Source of the DNA: Choristoneura fumiferana | Taxonomy: Eukaryota > Arthropoda > Insecta > Lepidoptera > Tortricidae | Length of the DNA: 64,000 nt | Direction: 5' to 3' | Assembly: GCF_025370935.1 (NCBI RefSeq) | Contig: NC_133473.1 | Coordinates: forward strand, 2,982,741-3,046,740 | Shown here: piece after piece, positions 24,501-30,119 of the stretch | How the letters are laid out: each line of letters opens with the position of its first letter | How positions within the stretch are numbered: position 1 is the stretch's first letter | Program-made: the position numbers and the translations under genes | Notes under the pieces: model-generated | The model's database searches: none | The model's input: only the letters and a program-made list of their open reading frames with translations | What the model was told of the DNA's origin: nothing

Positions 24501-26430
24501 GTGTACATGCATGAGTGGCTTTATTGTTAATTAATTTTTCATGGCTCAAGGCTAAACAAAACTAATCAAAGTTTATGGGTTAATGTTTAAAGAGCTAATT
24601 AACTATGTTAATTAGGTAACTATACTTTGATATTTGACGGAATTAAACCTTATTAAAAATAGTTTCATTTAGTGAATTATCATAAAGAAAATCAAAATAT
24701 GAGCACAATTATTTGTTTCCTAAATAAACTTTTATTTCTAGAGATGAACAACAATTAGTAGCCATTTTTTAGCCTAGTGGTTTACTTCTCAAGCAGAGGG
24801 TCGTGGGTTCGAGTCAGGCCTCCCATGTCAAGTTTTCCGGAATTTATGGGCAAAATTAAATTTGATGAACTTTATACAATTTCTTTGCTTAATCGCGACC
24901 TGATGTTTTAGTTCATTTATATGGACCTGGACCTCCGCAAAGAAACGCCTTATTCAATAAATTATAAAGTCGTAAAATTTTTTGACATTCGAGTTTGTTG
25001 TAGCCTAAATCGATAAAGATATTTTAACTTTGACTTTGAACTACAACTGTCTCGATACCAAACTTGTCCAACCGTTTAGCGTAGAAGCAACTCACAATTG
25101 TTTGAGTGTTTCCATTTACGATTGGATTAGTCATTTTGCGGTTCTGCTCTTAACGACGTTTGGGGAAATCCTTACGCACATTTAATTGCGGTCGTACGTA
25201 TTTGTACTGTAGCTACCTACCTACTTAATTCCAGCCGTCACTTTGACGTAATTATACAACCCGTTACGTGGGTTGTAACCAACACTAATTAAATACATTG
25301 ATAAAATACAATACCTACTGCAAGTTTGCGTAAAGTATTAGTTTTCCTTGATCCATTGATGTTTATTTACTCGTTATTAAAATTAACCTAATGCAATACG
25401 CAATGAATTAGCTGTTTATTATTATCCTATTATAACCTACTAATATGTTTGTTACTCAATCATGCAATGAAAGCTAACCGATGTACATTAAAAATGGTAA
25501 GTATAGAGATAATTCGTTTTGTGTATTTTAGTTTAGACGTATAAATATTTGTACGCCATACTATGGCAAAACAAAGAATACCTATGACATTATCTAAGAC
25601 CATTTTATACCCTTATTTATGCAAATAAAATATTTTAATTTGTTTTTTTTTTTAAATCAGTTAGTGACGGGGACGCAATGGGGTCACGCCGTTTTGCCAC
25701 CTAAATAGTTATTAATATTTTGTTTTTCGCTAATTATGCTAAACTTAACCCGCACGCTTCGCAAGCGTACCTTATCCGTTAGATCCGGCAGTTGAATTGG
25801 AATTCTGGGATTTTATTTATTTATTTCTTGTACAATATTATTATACACATTTTACCATAAGAACTATTTCGCCAAAAAAAGTATTTTAAGAGTATTTTGC
25901 TAAATTCCTATGGGAATCCCCAAAAATTAGGCTGCATTCAAAACAATCGTGCTAAATTTCGGGATCCAGCAATTGAAATTTTTAAAATTTTATCCCGATC
26001 CCACGGGAATACCGGGATGAAAAATAATCAATGTGTTATTTTCAACGTCCAGCTATCTAGTTACCAAAATTGTTCATAACCTGTCCACCTGTTCTCTTCT
26101 AAAGGAGTGACAAACATACTCGTACACGCCTAAACCTTCGCATTTACAATATGAGTAAGATTATTGTCAAATATATTAAACCCGGATAACTCACGTGTTG
26201 CAGCAGCCGCCGAGTCGCGTTGCTCTGAAGACGAAGGGCTACGGATTAGCCCGAAACGTTTCGGGCTAAACTCGATTTAAGACGTGACTTATCCGGGTCA
26301 ATATATTTAATATGACTGAGTCTCACGGTAGTTTCATGTTCAAGATTATTGCCACTTACTTAGAGCTGTAGTTATCCATAACAGAGTGTAGAGGTGGTGC
26401 CGAAGGCTCGTTCTTGTTAGTCTTCCCCAT
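3290..26430 (-). CDS. SLC36-type proton-coupled amino acid transporter, complete, nine coding exons
   Basis: Multi-pass membrane carrier expected to move small neutral amino acids with protons across the plasma or lysosomal membrane. Coding exons in gene order: 26430-26360, 20358-20275, 17897-17747, 11640-11519, 10768-10684, 9496-9255, 6368-6156, 4999-4830 and 3528-3290. They sum to 1,377 nt, giving 458 residues plus TGA. Each junction has AG/GT and matching phase. Recognisable family blocks are the N-terminal cytoplasmic tail ending near residue 52, [14 protein letters not shown] (about 59-72), CCVYVV in exon 5, [16 protein letters not shown] (about 256-271), and the C-terminal hydrophobic segments ending SLKTMLEKL. 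About 11 membrane segments are expected from the family. The length is normal for SLC36. Family membership is secure; orthology (pathetic versus CG1139-like) and substrate are not. Introns hold many mobile elements but no exon is broken. Confidence 0.93.
3558..3622 (+). mobile_element. LINE (RTE-like) 3' fragment next to exon 9
   Basis: About 65 bases nearly identical to the complement of 58,937-59,001 (the gggcaaaggcctcccc core). It is antisense to the transporter, 30 to 94 bases upstream of its last splice acceptor. Confidence 0.7.
3684..4177. mobile_element. PIF/Harbinger-like hairpin MITE, split by a hAT MITE
   Basis: Ends GGGCCTG..TCAC on both sides, flanked by TTA at 3681-3683 and 4178-4180. 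The core hairpin around 4,065-4,145 (tgacggatat / cggcattacttttatctgac) resembles the hairpin at 36,298-36,440. The left end is separated from the hairpin by the insert at 3,698-4,046. Confidence 0.75.
3698..4046. mobile_element. hAT-type MITE with 8-bp duplication GTTTCACC
   Basis: 349 bp. Left end CAAGGCTCGGAACCGGTT, right end (complement) CAAGACTTGGATACCGGTT. The duplication GTTTCACC is exact at 3690-3697 and 4047-4054. The interior is full of AACCGGTTTA motifs. No transposase. Confidence 0.85.
4222..4437 (-). repeat. Dispersed repeat C
   Basis: Near full-length copy running from ttttgcgtcaggggtt back to cccgactttgtcacttc; matches the family at 39,668 and 57,580. Confidence 0.7.
4548..4792 (-). 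mobile_element. tRNA-derived SINE family 1
   Basis: On the minus strand the head reads like a tRNA with box A TGGTCTAGTGG and box B near GGTTCAAACC, then the shared body (acatcgtgaggaaacctgca). Lies between exons 8 and 9. Confidence 0.75.
4830..4999 (-). CDS. SLC36 transporter coding exon 8
   Basis: 170 nt, acceptor tttttttcag, donor ATAG/gtatta. It reads [20 protein letters not shown] then [20 protein letters not shown] and [13 protein letters not shown], with two membrane helices around a short basic loop. The last base pairs with TT of exon 9 to form Val380. Confidence 0.93.
5075..5335 (-). mobile_element. tRNA-derived SINE family 2
   Basis: Minus-strand box A GGTGTAGGGGTTATAG and box B GGGTTCGATTC, followed by a shared tail (ctttttctggtttttctgtg). 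A plus-strand copy is at 29,264-29,470 with the same flanking ttggagtctttttgtatttt block. Confidence 0.75.
5444..6085 (+). repeat. Dispersed repeat C split by a 5,583-5,997 insertion
   Basis: The left part breaks at atggttctta and resumes at ttagacatgttttatcaaaa; intact copies join these directly. The insert contains another repeat (D). Confidence 0.65.
5735..5945 (+). repeat. Dispersed repeat D (retroposon-like)
   Basis: Runs from ctagcttttgcccgcggctc to cgcatttataatattagtat, phrases I recall as common to lepidopteran interspersed repeats. It forms part of the insertion splitting repeat C. No coding capacity. Confidence 0.5.
6156..6368 (-). CDS. SLC36 transporter coding exon 7
   Basis: 213 nt from acceptor tttattacag to donor AT/gtaagt. 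It includes [16 protein letters not shown], the signature of SLC36 helix 6, then [17 protein letters not shown] and [11 protein letters not shown]. Ile323 is completed by exon 8. A hAT element begins 46 bases upstream of the exon. Confidence 0.95.
6414..7437. mobile_element. Non-autonomous hAT element with 8-bp duplication CTTAGAAT
   Basis: 1,024 bp. Ends TAGAGATGTGCCGA and its complement, matching the hAT TAGNGNTG terminal pattern; CTTAGAAT occurs exactly at 6406-6413 and 7438-7445. Subterminal arrays of GCCGACTAGTCGG lie at both ends (6,440-6,510 and 7,330-7,430). It carries an RTE LINE fragment and no transposase. It sits 46 bases upstream of transporter exon 7. Confidence 0.88.
6918..7106 (+). 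mobile_element. RTE LINE 3' fragment inside the hAT element
   Basis: Encodes [20 protein letters not shown] and [12 protein letters not shown], the C-terminal region of an RTE endonuclease-reverse transcriptase, then jumps to the 3' end (cctatgtccagcagtggacg, GATGATG). Confidence 0.7.
7625..8004 (+). mobile_element. 5'-truncated RTE LINE with 12-bp duplication AGTTGGGGACGT
   Basis: Duplication at 7613-7624 and 8005-8016 is exact. The fragment encodes in shifted frames the RTE C-terminus (AMLGVSL..., [26 protein letters not shown]) and ends in a (GAT)n tail. Several frameshifts; dead. Confidence 0.88.
8017..8780. other. Unassigned intron sequence
   Basis: Contains a run of ten C bases near 8,208 and A/T-rich sequence; no exon of suitable phase found. 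Confidence 0.3.
8815..8950 (+). repeat. Dispersed repeat E
   Basis: ccgtccgtcggtctgtcaag and accctttatctcgagaaagg blocks also occur, diverged, at 18,105-18,235 and 63,380-63,500. Confidence 0.45.
9040..9250. repeat. Dispersed repeat abutting the exon 6 donor
   Basis: Phrases such as cacaaacggctggaccgatt and gtctaccgggtccgcta are familiar from lepidopteran interspersed repeats (recalled; no second copy in this window). Its edge lies about five bases inside the intron from the donor at 9254-9253. Confidence 0.45.
9255..9496 (-). CDS. SLC36 transporter coding exon 6
   Basis: 242 nt starting in phase 0 after tttttcag with [20 protein letters not shown] and ending ITGIPNFI plus AG before gtaact. 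Two hydrophobic helices flank [20 protein letters not shown], the family's (R/K)NLKYLAPFS motif. A dispersed element appears to start about five bases into the downstream intron. Confidence 0.93.
9655..9800 (+). mobile_element. LINE C-terminal coding fragment
   Basis: Reads in broken frames like [19 protein letters not shown] and [11 protein letters not shown], resembling WAGHVCRM...IATEWVP of RTE-type reverse transcriptases. Confidence 0.55.
9940..10110. mobile_element. Short MITE, copy 1 of 2
   Basis: Ends CTAGACTG and CAGTCTAG. About 165 bp, nearly identical to 16,838-17,000 (shared aaaacggcgcacaaaatttg and atgcgccgcgcgttttgtt-like ends). Both copies lie in introns of the same gene. Confidence 0.65.
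10473..10504. repeat. (AC)n microsatellite
   Basis: About 16 dinucleotides with one T interruption. Confidence 0.9.
10684..10768 (-). CDS. SLC36 transporter coding exon 5
   Basis: 85 nt, acceptor aaattacag, donor CAG/gtgggt. It encodes [20 protein letters not shown] and VVAESFKQ, a membrane helix with the family's CCVYVVF-like motif. Both junctions restore the reading frame with exons 4 and 6. Confidence 0.9.
11205..11475 (+). mobile_element. Retroposon family F with A-rich 3' end
   Basis: Reads from aggtccgcccggattgctac to catcaggagacccacttgct and ends in a poly(A)-like run. The inverse copy is at 18,570-18,870, headed by poly(T). It ends about 43 bases from the exon 4 donor. Confidence 0.7.
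11519..11640 (-). CDS. SLC36 transporter coding exon 4
   Basis: 122 nt between acceptor cctcattccag and donor AAG/gtaaac. It reads in phase [40 protein letters not shown], then Arg143 is completed across the junction. This matches the expected loop after helix 2 (the ..C.K.KPSL.YAE....GP..(L/V)R.YA pattern). Found by searching the intron for an exon of required phase; it has no start codon of its own. Confidence 0.9.
11696..12021. mobile_element. SINE 1 with internal inversion
   Basis: 11,696-11,892 is the tRNA-like head and body in minus orientation; 11,893-12,021 is the 3' part (aagttcccaatccgcactgg, then a GATGATGATGA tail) in plus orientation. Intact copies have both parts in the same direction. 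Confidence 0.75.
12022..12485. other. Unassigned intron sequence
   Basis: No exon of suitable phase, no recognisable repeat edges. Confidence 0.3.
12487..13158. mobile_element. Probable element bounded by a 24-base inverted repeat
   Basis: TCGATGGGTCCTATGTACAA near 12,487 and its complement near 13,155 with one mismatch, about 670 bp apart. No coding capacity and no obvious target duplication. Interior unfamiliar. Confidence 0.45.
13159..13770. other. Unassigned intron sequence
   Basis: One chance frame of 66 codons at 13,469; no family resemblance. Confidence 0.3.
13771..13990. repeat. Dispersed repeat G, diverged
   Basis: Parallels 58,545-58,795 (agctcaatc.ga..., ttgcaagtta.ataaaa) with heavy divergence. 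Confidence 0.4.
14519..14650 (-). mobile_element. Jockey/CR1-type LINE C-terminal fragment
   Basis: Minus strand reads [20 protein letters not shown] then [14 protein letters not shown], the familiar ..R...SF..R..R.WN.LPSSVF end of jockey-like reverse transcriptases. The following 14,651-14,870 looks like its 3' UTR. Confidence 0.7.
14871..15294. other. Unassigned intron sequence
   Basis: Nothing recognised. Confidence 0.3.
15320..15410 (+). mobile_element. Short retroposed insert with (CATA)n tail and 7-bp duplication
   Basis: TACTTTG at 15313-15319 and 15411-15417. The 3' end has AATAAA followed by catacatacata. Source transcript not identified. Confidence 0.65.
15435..15598 (+). mobile_element. 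RTE LINE 3' end with 8-bp duplication ATATCAAT
   Basis: Encodes the RTE C-terminal string [20 protein letters not shown] and NLDNW, then (GAT)n. Duplication at 15427-15434 and 15599-15606. Confidence 0.8.
15931..16389. mobile_element. hAT-type MITE with 8-bp duplication GTTCTGAT
   Basis: 459 bp. Ends CAGGGATGT and ACATCCCTG; GTTCTGAT is exact at 15923-15930 and 16390-16397. Both subterminal regions carry repeated CGGAACCGAAA motifs. A separate hairpin element lies inside. Confidence 0.88.
16111..16205. mobile_element. Hairpin MITE nested in the hAT MITE
   Basis: Perfect 16-base arms ACACTCGCGATCACAA (16123-16138) and complement (16177-16192), with outer GTAAC / GTTAC. Confidence 0.75.
16838..17000. 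mobile_element. Short MITE, copy 2 of 2
   Basis: Partner of 9,940-10,110; same orientation, about 90% alike by eye. Confidence 0.65.
17004..17255 (-). mobile_element. SINE 1, degenerate
   Basis: Retains ttcccacgcaggcccattgc, the cctcgtggtaagtttaaaat block and a weak tRNA-like head. Confidence 0.55.
17268..17452 (-). repeat. Dispersed repeat C, diverged
   Basis: atctcaaaaacggcagaac ... ggcgtcaaacttataacaac, as in other C copies. Confidence 0.6.
17747..17897 (-). CDS. SLC36 transporter coding exon 3 (membrane helices 1-2)
   Basis: 151 nt, acceptor ttttcag, donor CTG/gtgagt. It encodes [40 protein letters not shown] and [10 protein letters not shown], the most conserved N-terminal block of the SLC36 family. 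The acceptor is abutted by an RTE LINE tail: only seven bases separate the last GATG of the tail from the exon. Confidence 0.95.
17905..18015 (-). mobile_element. RTE LINE tail abutting the exon 3 acceptor
   Basis: Minus strand: aggcctttgttcagcagtgg, then cttccggctgatgatgatga, then gttttcag and the exon. Same tail type as 23,740-24,062, 27,975-28,042 and 60,640-60,745. Confidence 0.8.
18105..18235 (+). repeat. Dispersed repeat E, diverged
   Basis: ctgtccgtccgtccatctgt caagaccctt block shared with 8,815. Confidence 0.45.
18570..18870 (-). mobile_element. Retroposon family F
   Basis: Starts with a 17-base T run (its poly(A) in complement), then gcaagtgggtctcctgatgg through gcaatccgggcggaccttgc. 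Inverse of 11,205-11,475. Confidence 0.7.
19385..19550. repeat. Degenerate minisatellite, period 17-18, block 1
   Basis: About eight imperfect units of the type TTTCTCNGAAAGTGCACT. Block 2 is at 19,915-20,030. Confidence 0.55.
19655..19905 (+). repeat. Diverged repeat A fragment between the minisatellite blocks
   Basis: Order of landmarks follows repeat A: poly-G stretch, ccccacac.agggttgga, ccccactttgta, accattttgtcgtcatgaat. Confidence 0.5.
19915..20030. repeat. Degenerate minisatellite, period about 18, block 2
   Basis: Six units of the form TTTTNGAAAAGTGCACC in a row. Confidence 0.6.
20275..20358 (-). CDS. SLC36 transporter coding exon 2
   Basis: 84 nt between acceptor ctgtttcag and donor gtaagt. 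It reads [20 protein letters not shown] and then RPVASNT, the cytoplasmic N-terminal tail with the PY..P(S)DHRPV pattern found in this family just before the first membrane helix. It ends in TC, completed to Ser52 by exon 3. Too short and without an ATG, so it is only visible by splice logic. Confidence 0.88.
20400..21105. other. Unassigned intron 1 sequence
   Basis: AT-rich; no exon or clear repeat edge. Weak outward-facing ends ggcgacacta / tagtgttgtccc at 20,752 and 20,817 may mark a tiny element. Confidence 0.3.
21110..21360 (-). mobile_element. SINE 1, degenerate
   Basis: ttcccaagtgggctcagtgc and agctcgtagtaaatttcaaa blocks and a decayed tRNA-like head. Confidence 0.6.
21597..21717. repeat. 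GC-rich block of GAGCGAAGCG motifs
   Basis: Very GC-rich (about three quarters in the core) within AT-rich DNA, edged by attaggtac and gacctaatt in inverted orientation. Confidence 0.45.
21720..22780. other. Unassigned intron 1 sequence
   Basis: A short repeat-A-like piece (agagttccg ... ggaaccctta) at 21,970-22,015; otherwise nothing recognised. Confidence 0.3.
22785..23100 (+). repeat. Dispersed repeat H
   Basis: Shares ttccatgtcggtattatccg and aatctgatattttttctgtt with 52,015-52,500 (inverse) and part of 26,865-27,140. Confidence 0.6.
23740..24062 (+). mobile_element. RTE LINE 3' coding fragment, open for 82 codons
   Basis: Encodes [20 protein letters not shown] then [20 protein letters not shown] and [16 protein letters not shown], the RTE endonuclease-reverse transcriptase C-terminus, ending near a short GATGATGA tail. 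The longest intact piece of this LINE type in the window; still a 5'-truncated relic. Confidence 0.85.
24070..24760. other. Unassigned intron 1 sequence
   Basis: Nothing recognised. Confidence 0.3.
24764..24875 (+). mobile_element. SINE 1 head fragment
   Basis: tRNA-like box A TAGCCTAGTGG and box B GGGTTCGAGTC. Confidence 0.6.
24890..24965 (-). mobile_element. Penelope-type P2 3' tail fragment
   Basis: tggacctccgcaaagaaacg ccttattcaataaatta, shared with the P2 copies. Confidence 0.5.
24970..25910. other. Unassigned intron 1 sequence
   Basis: AT-rich; no exon. A T-run at 25,640. Confidence 0.3.
25915..26165 (+). repeat. Dispersed retroposon-like repeat I
   Basis: gaatcccc, ttcgggatccagcaattg, gggaataccgggatgaaaaa and a 3' end cttcgcatttacaatatgag, the style of a LINE 3' UTR common in Lepidoptera (recalled). 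Confidence 0.5.
26166..26345 (+). mobile_element. Penelope-type repeat P1 with hammerhead-like unit
   Basis: Outer arms cccggataactcacg and cgtgacttatccggg in opposite directions; right flank ctcacggtagtttcatgtt matches the left flank of the copy at 205. The middle holds the hammerhead-like motif described separately. Confidence 0.65.
26216..26267 (+). ncRNA. Hammerhead-like ribozyme motif in repeat P1
   Basis: CTGAAGA (26225-26231) fits CUGANGA. A spacer CGAA follows, then stem II GGGCTA/TAGCCC with a 5-base loop, GAAAC (26253-26257) and a minimal stem III GTTTC. Short-stem-III hammerheads are known in Penelope-like elements. The four-base spacer and a poor stem I make activity doubtful. 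Confidence 0.4.
26360..26430 (-). CDS. SLC36 transporter coding exon 1
   Basis: ATG at 26430-26428 opens a 71-nt coding part with residues [20 protein letters not shown] followed by YSS. It ends in AA before the donor gtaagt; the two bases join an A from exon 2 to make Lys24. This is the hydrophilic cytoplasmic N-terminus. The next exon continues with [10 protein letters not shown], a typical start for insect SLC36 proteins. Confidence 0.85.
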
Positions 26431-26514
26431 TATTCGTACTGTACAGGGTTACAAAGAAGTCACTTGTTTCTGCAACCTTTGTCGTTACATCTCCATGATT
26501 TAATTGGATTTTAT
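26431..26514 (-). other. 5' UTR part of transporter exon 1, with a 3-codon upstream ORF
   Basis: A good polypyrimidine tract and acceptor (tttgtttcag) sits just above 26514, so the exon with the start codon is internal and at least one untranslated leader exon lies upstream. The leader contains an ATG at 26496-26494 that stops after three codons (ATG GAG ATG TAA), a possible minimal upstream ORF. The true start has a weak A-rich context. Confidence 0.6.
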
Positions 26515-26864
26515 CTGAAACAAAGATTTTACGGTTCAAACAAGAAAAAAAAATATCTTCGTTAGTATGATTGCAATGGCAATATTCATTGATTGTGACG
26601 TTTAACTAGAAATTTTAGGCCTTAGATATTTATGACTGTATAATTTAAGGAAAGTGATTCAGAAGGGTGGTCACGAACCTCATTACTGAGGAATACGACA
26701 CAAGGAGGAGCAGGATAATTTAAGGAATCGTCTTATATTTAATTTAAACGATAAATGATACACGCTCTTGGCCGGTTTATTATTTTTTAAATATGTGGTT
26801 GGGCACTGGCCACTAAGAACGGACTCCTTTAAAAAAATAAAAATATGTTAAAAAAAAACTAAAA
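26515..26864. other. Unassigned, upstream of exon 1
   Basis: Either intron or intergenic. A repeat A end (acacgctcttggccggttta) lies at 26,760-26,780. Confidence 0.3.
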
Positions 26865-27140
26865 TCGGCGGGAGGGGTGACACTATTTACCGGCCCGGAT
26901 AATTATCGACATGGACCCGATTATTCGTGTTCACGCCCATACAAACTCGTGTCTAACTGACATGAGTTTCTATGGGCGTGTACAAGAAAAACTGAGTCGG
27001 AATTTCCATGTCGGTATTCACACGGCACTCGCACGGCGGGAGCCACGCAGTCTGAATTATTATTGTTTGTTTTGTGATAAATGTTTTTTATTTTCTCGCA
27101 GTGGTCGCACAATGTTTAGTCTCGGCCAAAAGTGTAATAG
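26865..27140. repeat. Dispersed repeat H relative with internal inverted repeat
   Basis: acgcccatacaaactcg and gagtttctatgggcgtgt face each other around 26,935-26,982; flanked by gacactatttaccggcccgg as at 52,230. Confidence 0.5.
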
Positions 27141-27144
27141 ATGA

Positions 27145-27605
27145 ACTCGTATTATCGAAGGCCTCCCCTTCGGGTCGACCTTCAAACTAACTCGTTCATC
27201 TATTGCTTACTTTCCAGCCCGTACAACAATGTACTAGTCTTTACTCACCCGTTTTATTGTTTAATGCTTTGTATTATTAAACTACTACAAGCATTCTTAG
27301 TGGTAGGTGATCTGCATTCCAGTATAATGTACTAGAACTGCCTTGATTAGTCTAGAATAGATAGACGTTATCAGCTAAATAATCGATTGTAAATCATGCA
27401 GCTATTTCAAGGTACCCCTTGTGTGTCGTGCAGCATAATTTATATTTCCCTATAAAATTGATCTGTTGACTAAATTGGTTTCTTACGATTACTTACATTT
27501 ATTCCCCTGTTCCACCTATTCATACGGCTATATCGCAAATACTTAATATTTATTTACTTTATATTTGTTTATTTTGTGTACTTATGTAATTTGCGAAATG
27601 CGAAT
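27145..27605. other. Unassigned
   Basis: No gene signal. Confidence 0.3.
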
Positions 27606-27640
27606 AAACGTTTCTATTTCTATTTTCTATTTCTATATCC
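27606..27640. repeat. (TTTCTA)n microsatellite
   Basis: Four to five imperfect hexamers. Confidence 0.7.
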
Positions 27641-27963
27641 CCCCTGATATAGATACGTGAAATATTTTTCCTTTCTTCGCAACCGGTAGGGATTGATGGA
27701 AATAACTCCACTTATCCCTCCCAGCCCCCACCGGTAGGGAGATGTGGATTTTTTTCCAACCATCCAAGCCGACTTTCAGGTGATTCTCAGAACGTTTTTT
27801 TAATAAAATAACAGAAACAAAACGGTCAGCTAGTATGGATGGTTGGAAAAATTCCACAAGTCCCTACCACACGGTCAGTTAGTATAGATGGTTGGAAAAA
27901 AATCCACAAGTCCCTACCAAACGGTCAGCTACAGCTAGTATGGATGGTTGGATATATCAGGGT
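27640..27963. mobile_element. Inverted-end element with internal ~50-bp repeats
   Basis: Ends CCCTGATATA and TATATCAGGG. The right half holds three units of acggtcagctagtatggatg gttgg... ccacaagtccctacca (27,819; 27,870; 27,921); the left half holds an inverted unit. No coding role. Confidence 0.55.
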
Positions 27964-27974
27964 CGATAAAGAGT

Positions 27975-28042
27975 AGTCGTTTTTGGCGTTCTGTACCTTC
28001 ATTCAACAGTGGACTTCTTCCGGCTGATGATGATGATGAATT
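27975..28042 (+). mobile_element. RTE LINE tail
   Basis: ggcgttctgtaccttcattc aacagtggacttcttccgg then GATGATGATGAT. Confidence 0.7.
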
Positions 28043-28600
28043 TCATGCTAAGTTCATTGAAAGTGTTATTAGACTAGATAATGCCCGCGACTCTGTCTGC
28101 GAAGGATCCGTTTCGATAAACGATCGATTAACGAATTCATTTAAACTTATGTATTTGCTAACAACCTATGGACCGTCTGCAATAAAGCATTTTTGAATTT
28201 ATTTATTTTTGTTATCACACGGGAGCAATGTGATCCCCGGGGATATACGTTTATACGTCTATGTATGTGGTTAGTTTTTGCTTTTGAGTACTCTTGTTTG
28301 AAGTTGGATTTTTTTAATTATATTAAAGAATCAACACTAACAATAACGTACCACAGTAAATAATTTGTTTACATTCTGTATCCAAATTATGGTGGAACAA
28401 AGATAACAGTAATCTGCGGGGCAAATTATAATGCTTAGTACAGAGGTAAGTATATTGTTGAGCTCACGTGCAATGATAAGAATCCATTACGTTTCCAACG
28501 TATACAGTACGTAATATTACAAAACGTGAATGAATAGCAGCGGTTTGACGGTATTTTGTACGCGACCAAATGTAACAATTTTTATGACAGTTTCTACATC
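28043..28600. other. Unassigned
   Basis: A frame of 82 codons crosses 27,948-28,196 but starts in repeat sequence; not a gene. Confidence 0.3.
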
Positions 28601-28617
28601 AAAAAGTTTTATAACAA

Positions 28618-29246
28618 AAAATTTAACCGACTACAATAAACCATGAAAATTATTTTCTACCAGTCTGAAGTCGGTCGGTGCCTCAGCACGAGCCAGCAGG
28701 AGTGGACCTATAGTCATCTACCTCACCTACGCACTATATGTTGGGCTTCAATCACTCCTGCTGGCTCGTGCTGCGGCACCGACCGACTTTAGACTGGTAG
28801 AAAATTATTTTCATGGATTTGTAGGTTTTTGTAGCCACCCGTTTTACCATATGCATTGCGAGGAGCAAAAATTGTTTAGCAACTGTGTTAAAGTAATTAA
28901 AACTCAACCCGTGAAATACCTTGTTATTGAGTAGTCACTTCGATGGTCAACTGTGGTCTTTATCATTAGTTCCACTTCACCAAATGATGATTTTCAAGAG
29001 GAAATGCAGGAGTTATTACTAAATATATCCAATTTACTATAGGTGTAACATTCGAAGAGTTCCCTCGATTTCCTTAAGATCCAATCATCAGATCCTGATT
29101 TGGTGCTTATGGGACCTAATTAAACATATTCCTAGACGAACGCAAAAAAAAATTCAAATCGGTTCATAAATGGAGTTTTGAGCTAACAAAATTAAAAAAA
29201 AATTACAACCGAATTGATAACCTTTTCCTTTTTTGAAGTCGGTTAA
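28618..29246. mobile_element. Element bounded by TTTAACCGACT..CAA inverted ends
   Basis: About 630 bp from aatttaaccgactacaat to ttgaagtcggttaaaaat. Contains a strong 60-base palindrome at 28,642-28,816. Confidence 0.55.
28642..28816. repeat. Long hairpin inside the 28.6-29.2 kb element
   Basis: Arms read ccatgaaaattattttctac cagtct, then cggtcggtgcc, cagcacgagccagcaggagt, and the near-exact complement, around a 45-base spacer. Confidence 0.75.
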
Positions 29247-29263
29247 AAATAAAACAATTATGA

Positions 29264-29470
29264 TTGGTTTCTTTTTGGAGTCTTTTTGTATTTTTTATTT
29301 CAACTCCAAATTTGTTACTTTTAAGTGTCTAGATTCCTGTCCAGCGGTGGTGTAGGGGTTATAGCACGCAGCACGGATTGCTGAGGACCTGGGTTCGATT
29401 CCCAGCGCTGGTCTCTTTTTCTGGTTTTTCTGTGCATCCATGTCTCAGTTTGTATTTTCGATATAAAACA
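29264..29470 (+). mobile_element. SINE 2
   Basis: Head with box A GGTGTAGGGGTTATAG and box B GGGTTCGATTC at 29,345-29,405, same body as 5,075-5,235 in inverse. Confidence 0.75.
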
Positions 29471-29544
29471 ATTAAACGAAAAAAAACTGACTAAAAAATA
29501 TAATTAAGTGGAGAGAACTAAAAGAAAACATCTTTCTGAAATTA

Positions 29545-29733
29545 ACCACGAGCTTTGCGGCGAAGGAAAACATCGTGAGGAAACCTGCACAAACCTGCGA
29601 AGCAATTCAATGGTGCGTGTGAAGTTCCCAATCCGCACTGGGCCCGCGTGGGAACTATAGCCCAAGCCCTCTTGTTCTGAGAGGAGGCCTGTGCCCAGCA
29701 GTGGGACGTATATAGGCTGGGATGATGATGATG
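29545..29733 (+). mobile_element. SINE 1, 3' two-thirds with (GAT)n tail
   Basis: Continuous order of body and tail: acatcgtgaggaaacctgca, aagttcccaatccgcactgg, gtgcccagcagtgggacgta, GATGATGATGATGATG. A useful reference for the rearranged copy at 11.7 kb. Confidence 0.8.
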
Positions 29734-29885
29734 ATGGTTCGTCCTTACTTTATGATACATCATCAATTTTAGCTTTATGCTCTCTAATGACACTCGCTTA
29801 TGACCAAGCGACAAAAGTATGGGAACTGCAGACTAACTTCTCGTTGGTCACCAACTCGTATTTAGTTTCTCACTCTACTCGCTTC

Positions 29886-30111
29886 TAGGGTTGCAGGTAA
29901 ATGAAAATATCGATAAAAATATCGATATTTATATCTAAAGCTTGCAAATATCGATAATGGATAATATCGACGTTTCTTAGAATAATCACTAAAAAGTATT
30001 TTTTTTATTCGATATTATAATATCATTTTGGCAATAAAATTCTATATCGAAAAACATATCGATATTTCAGGATCGATATTATCGAAAGTTCGATATATCG
30101 TTGCAACCCTA
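29886..30111. mobile_element. hAT MITE with 8-bp duplication CTCGCTTC and four TATCGATA octamers
   Basis: 226 bp. Ends TAGGGTTGCA and TGCAACCCTA; CTCGCTTC at 29878-29885 and 30112-30119. TATCGATA at 29908, 29920, 29949 and 30057, plus several ATCGAT/TCGATA partials. No coding capacity. Confidence 0.88.
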
Positions 30112-30119
30112 CTCGCTTC

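Noticed and set aside
29340..29410. Possible tRNA genes (box A and B present, also at 4.7, 5.2, 11.8, 24.8 and 55.3 kb)
   Set aside because: Each is followed by a shared SINE body and lacks a foldable tRNA acceptor stem in sequence; they are SINE heads.
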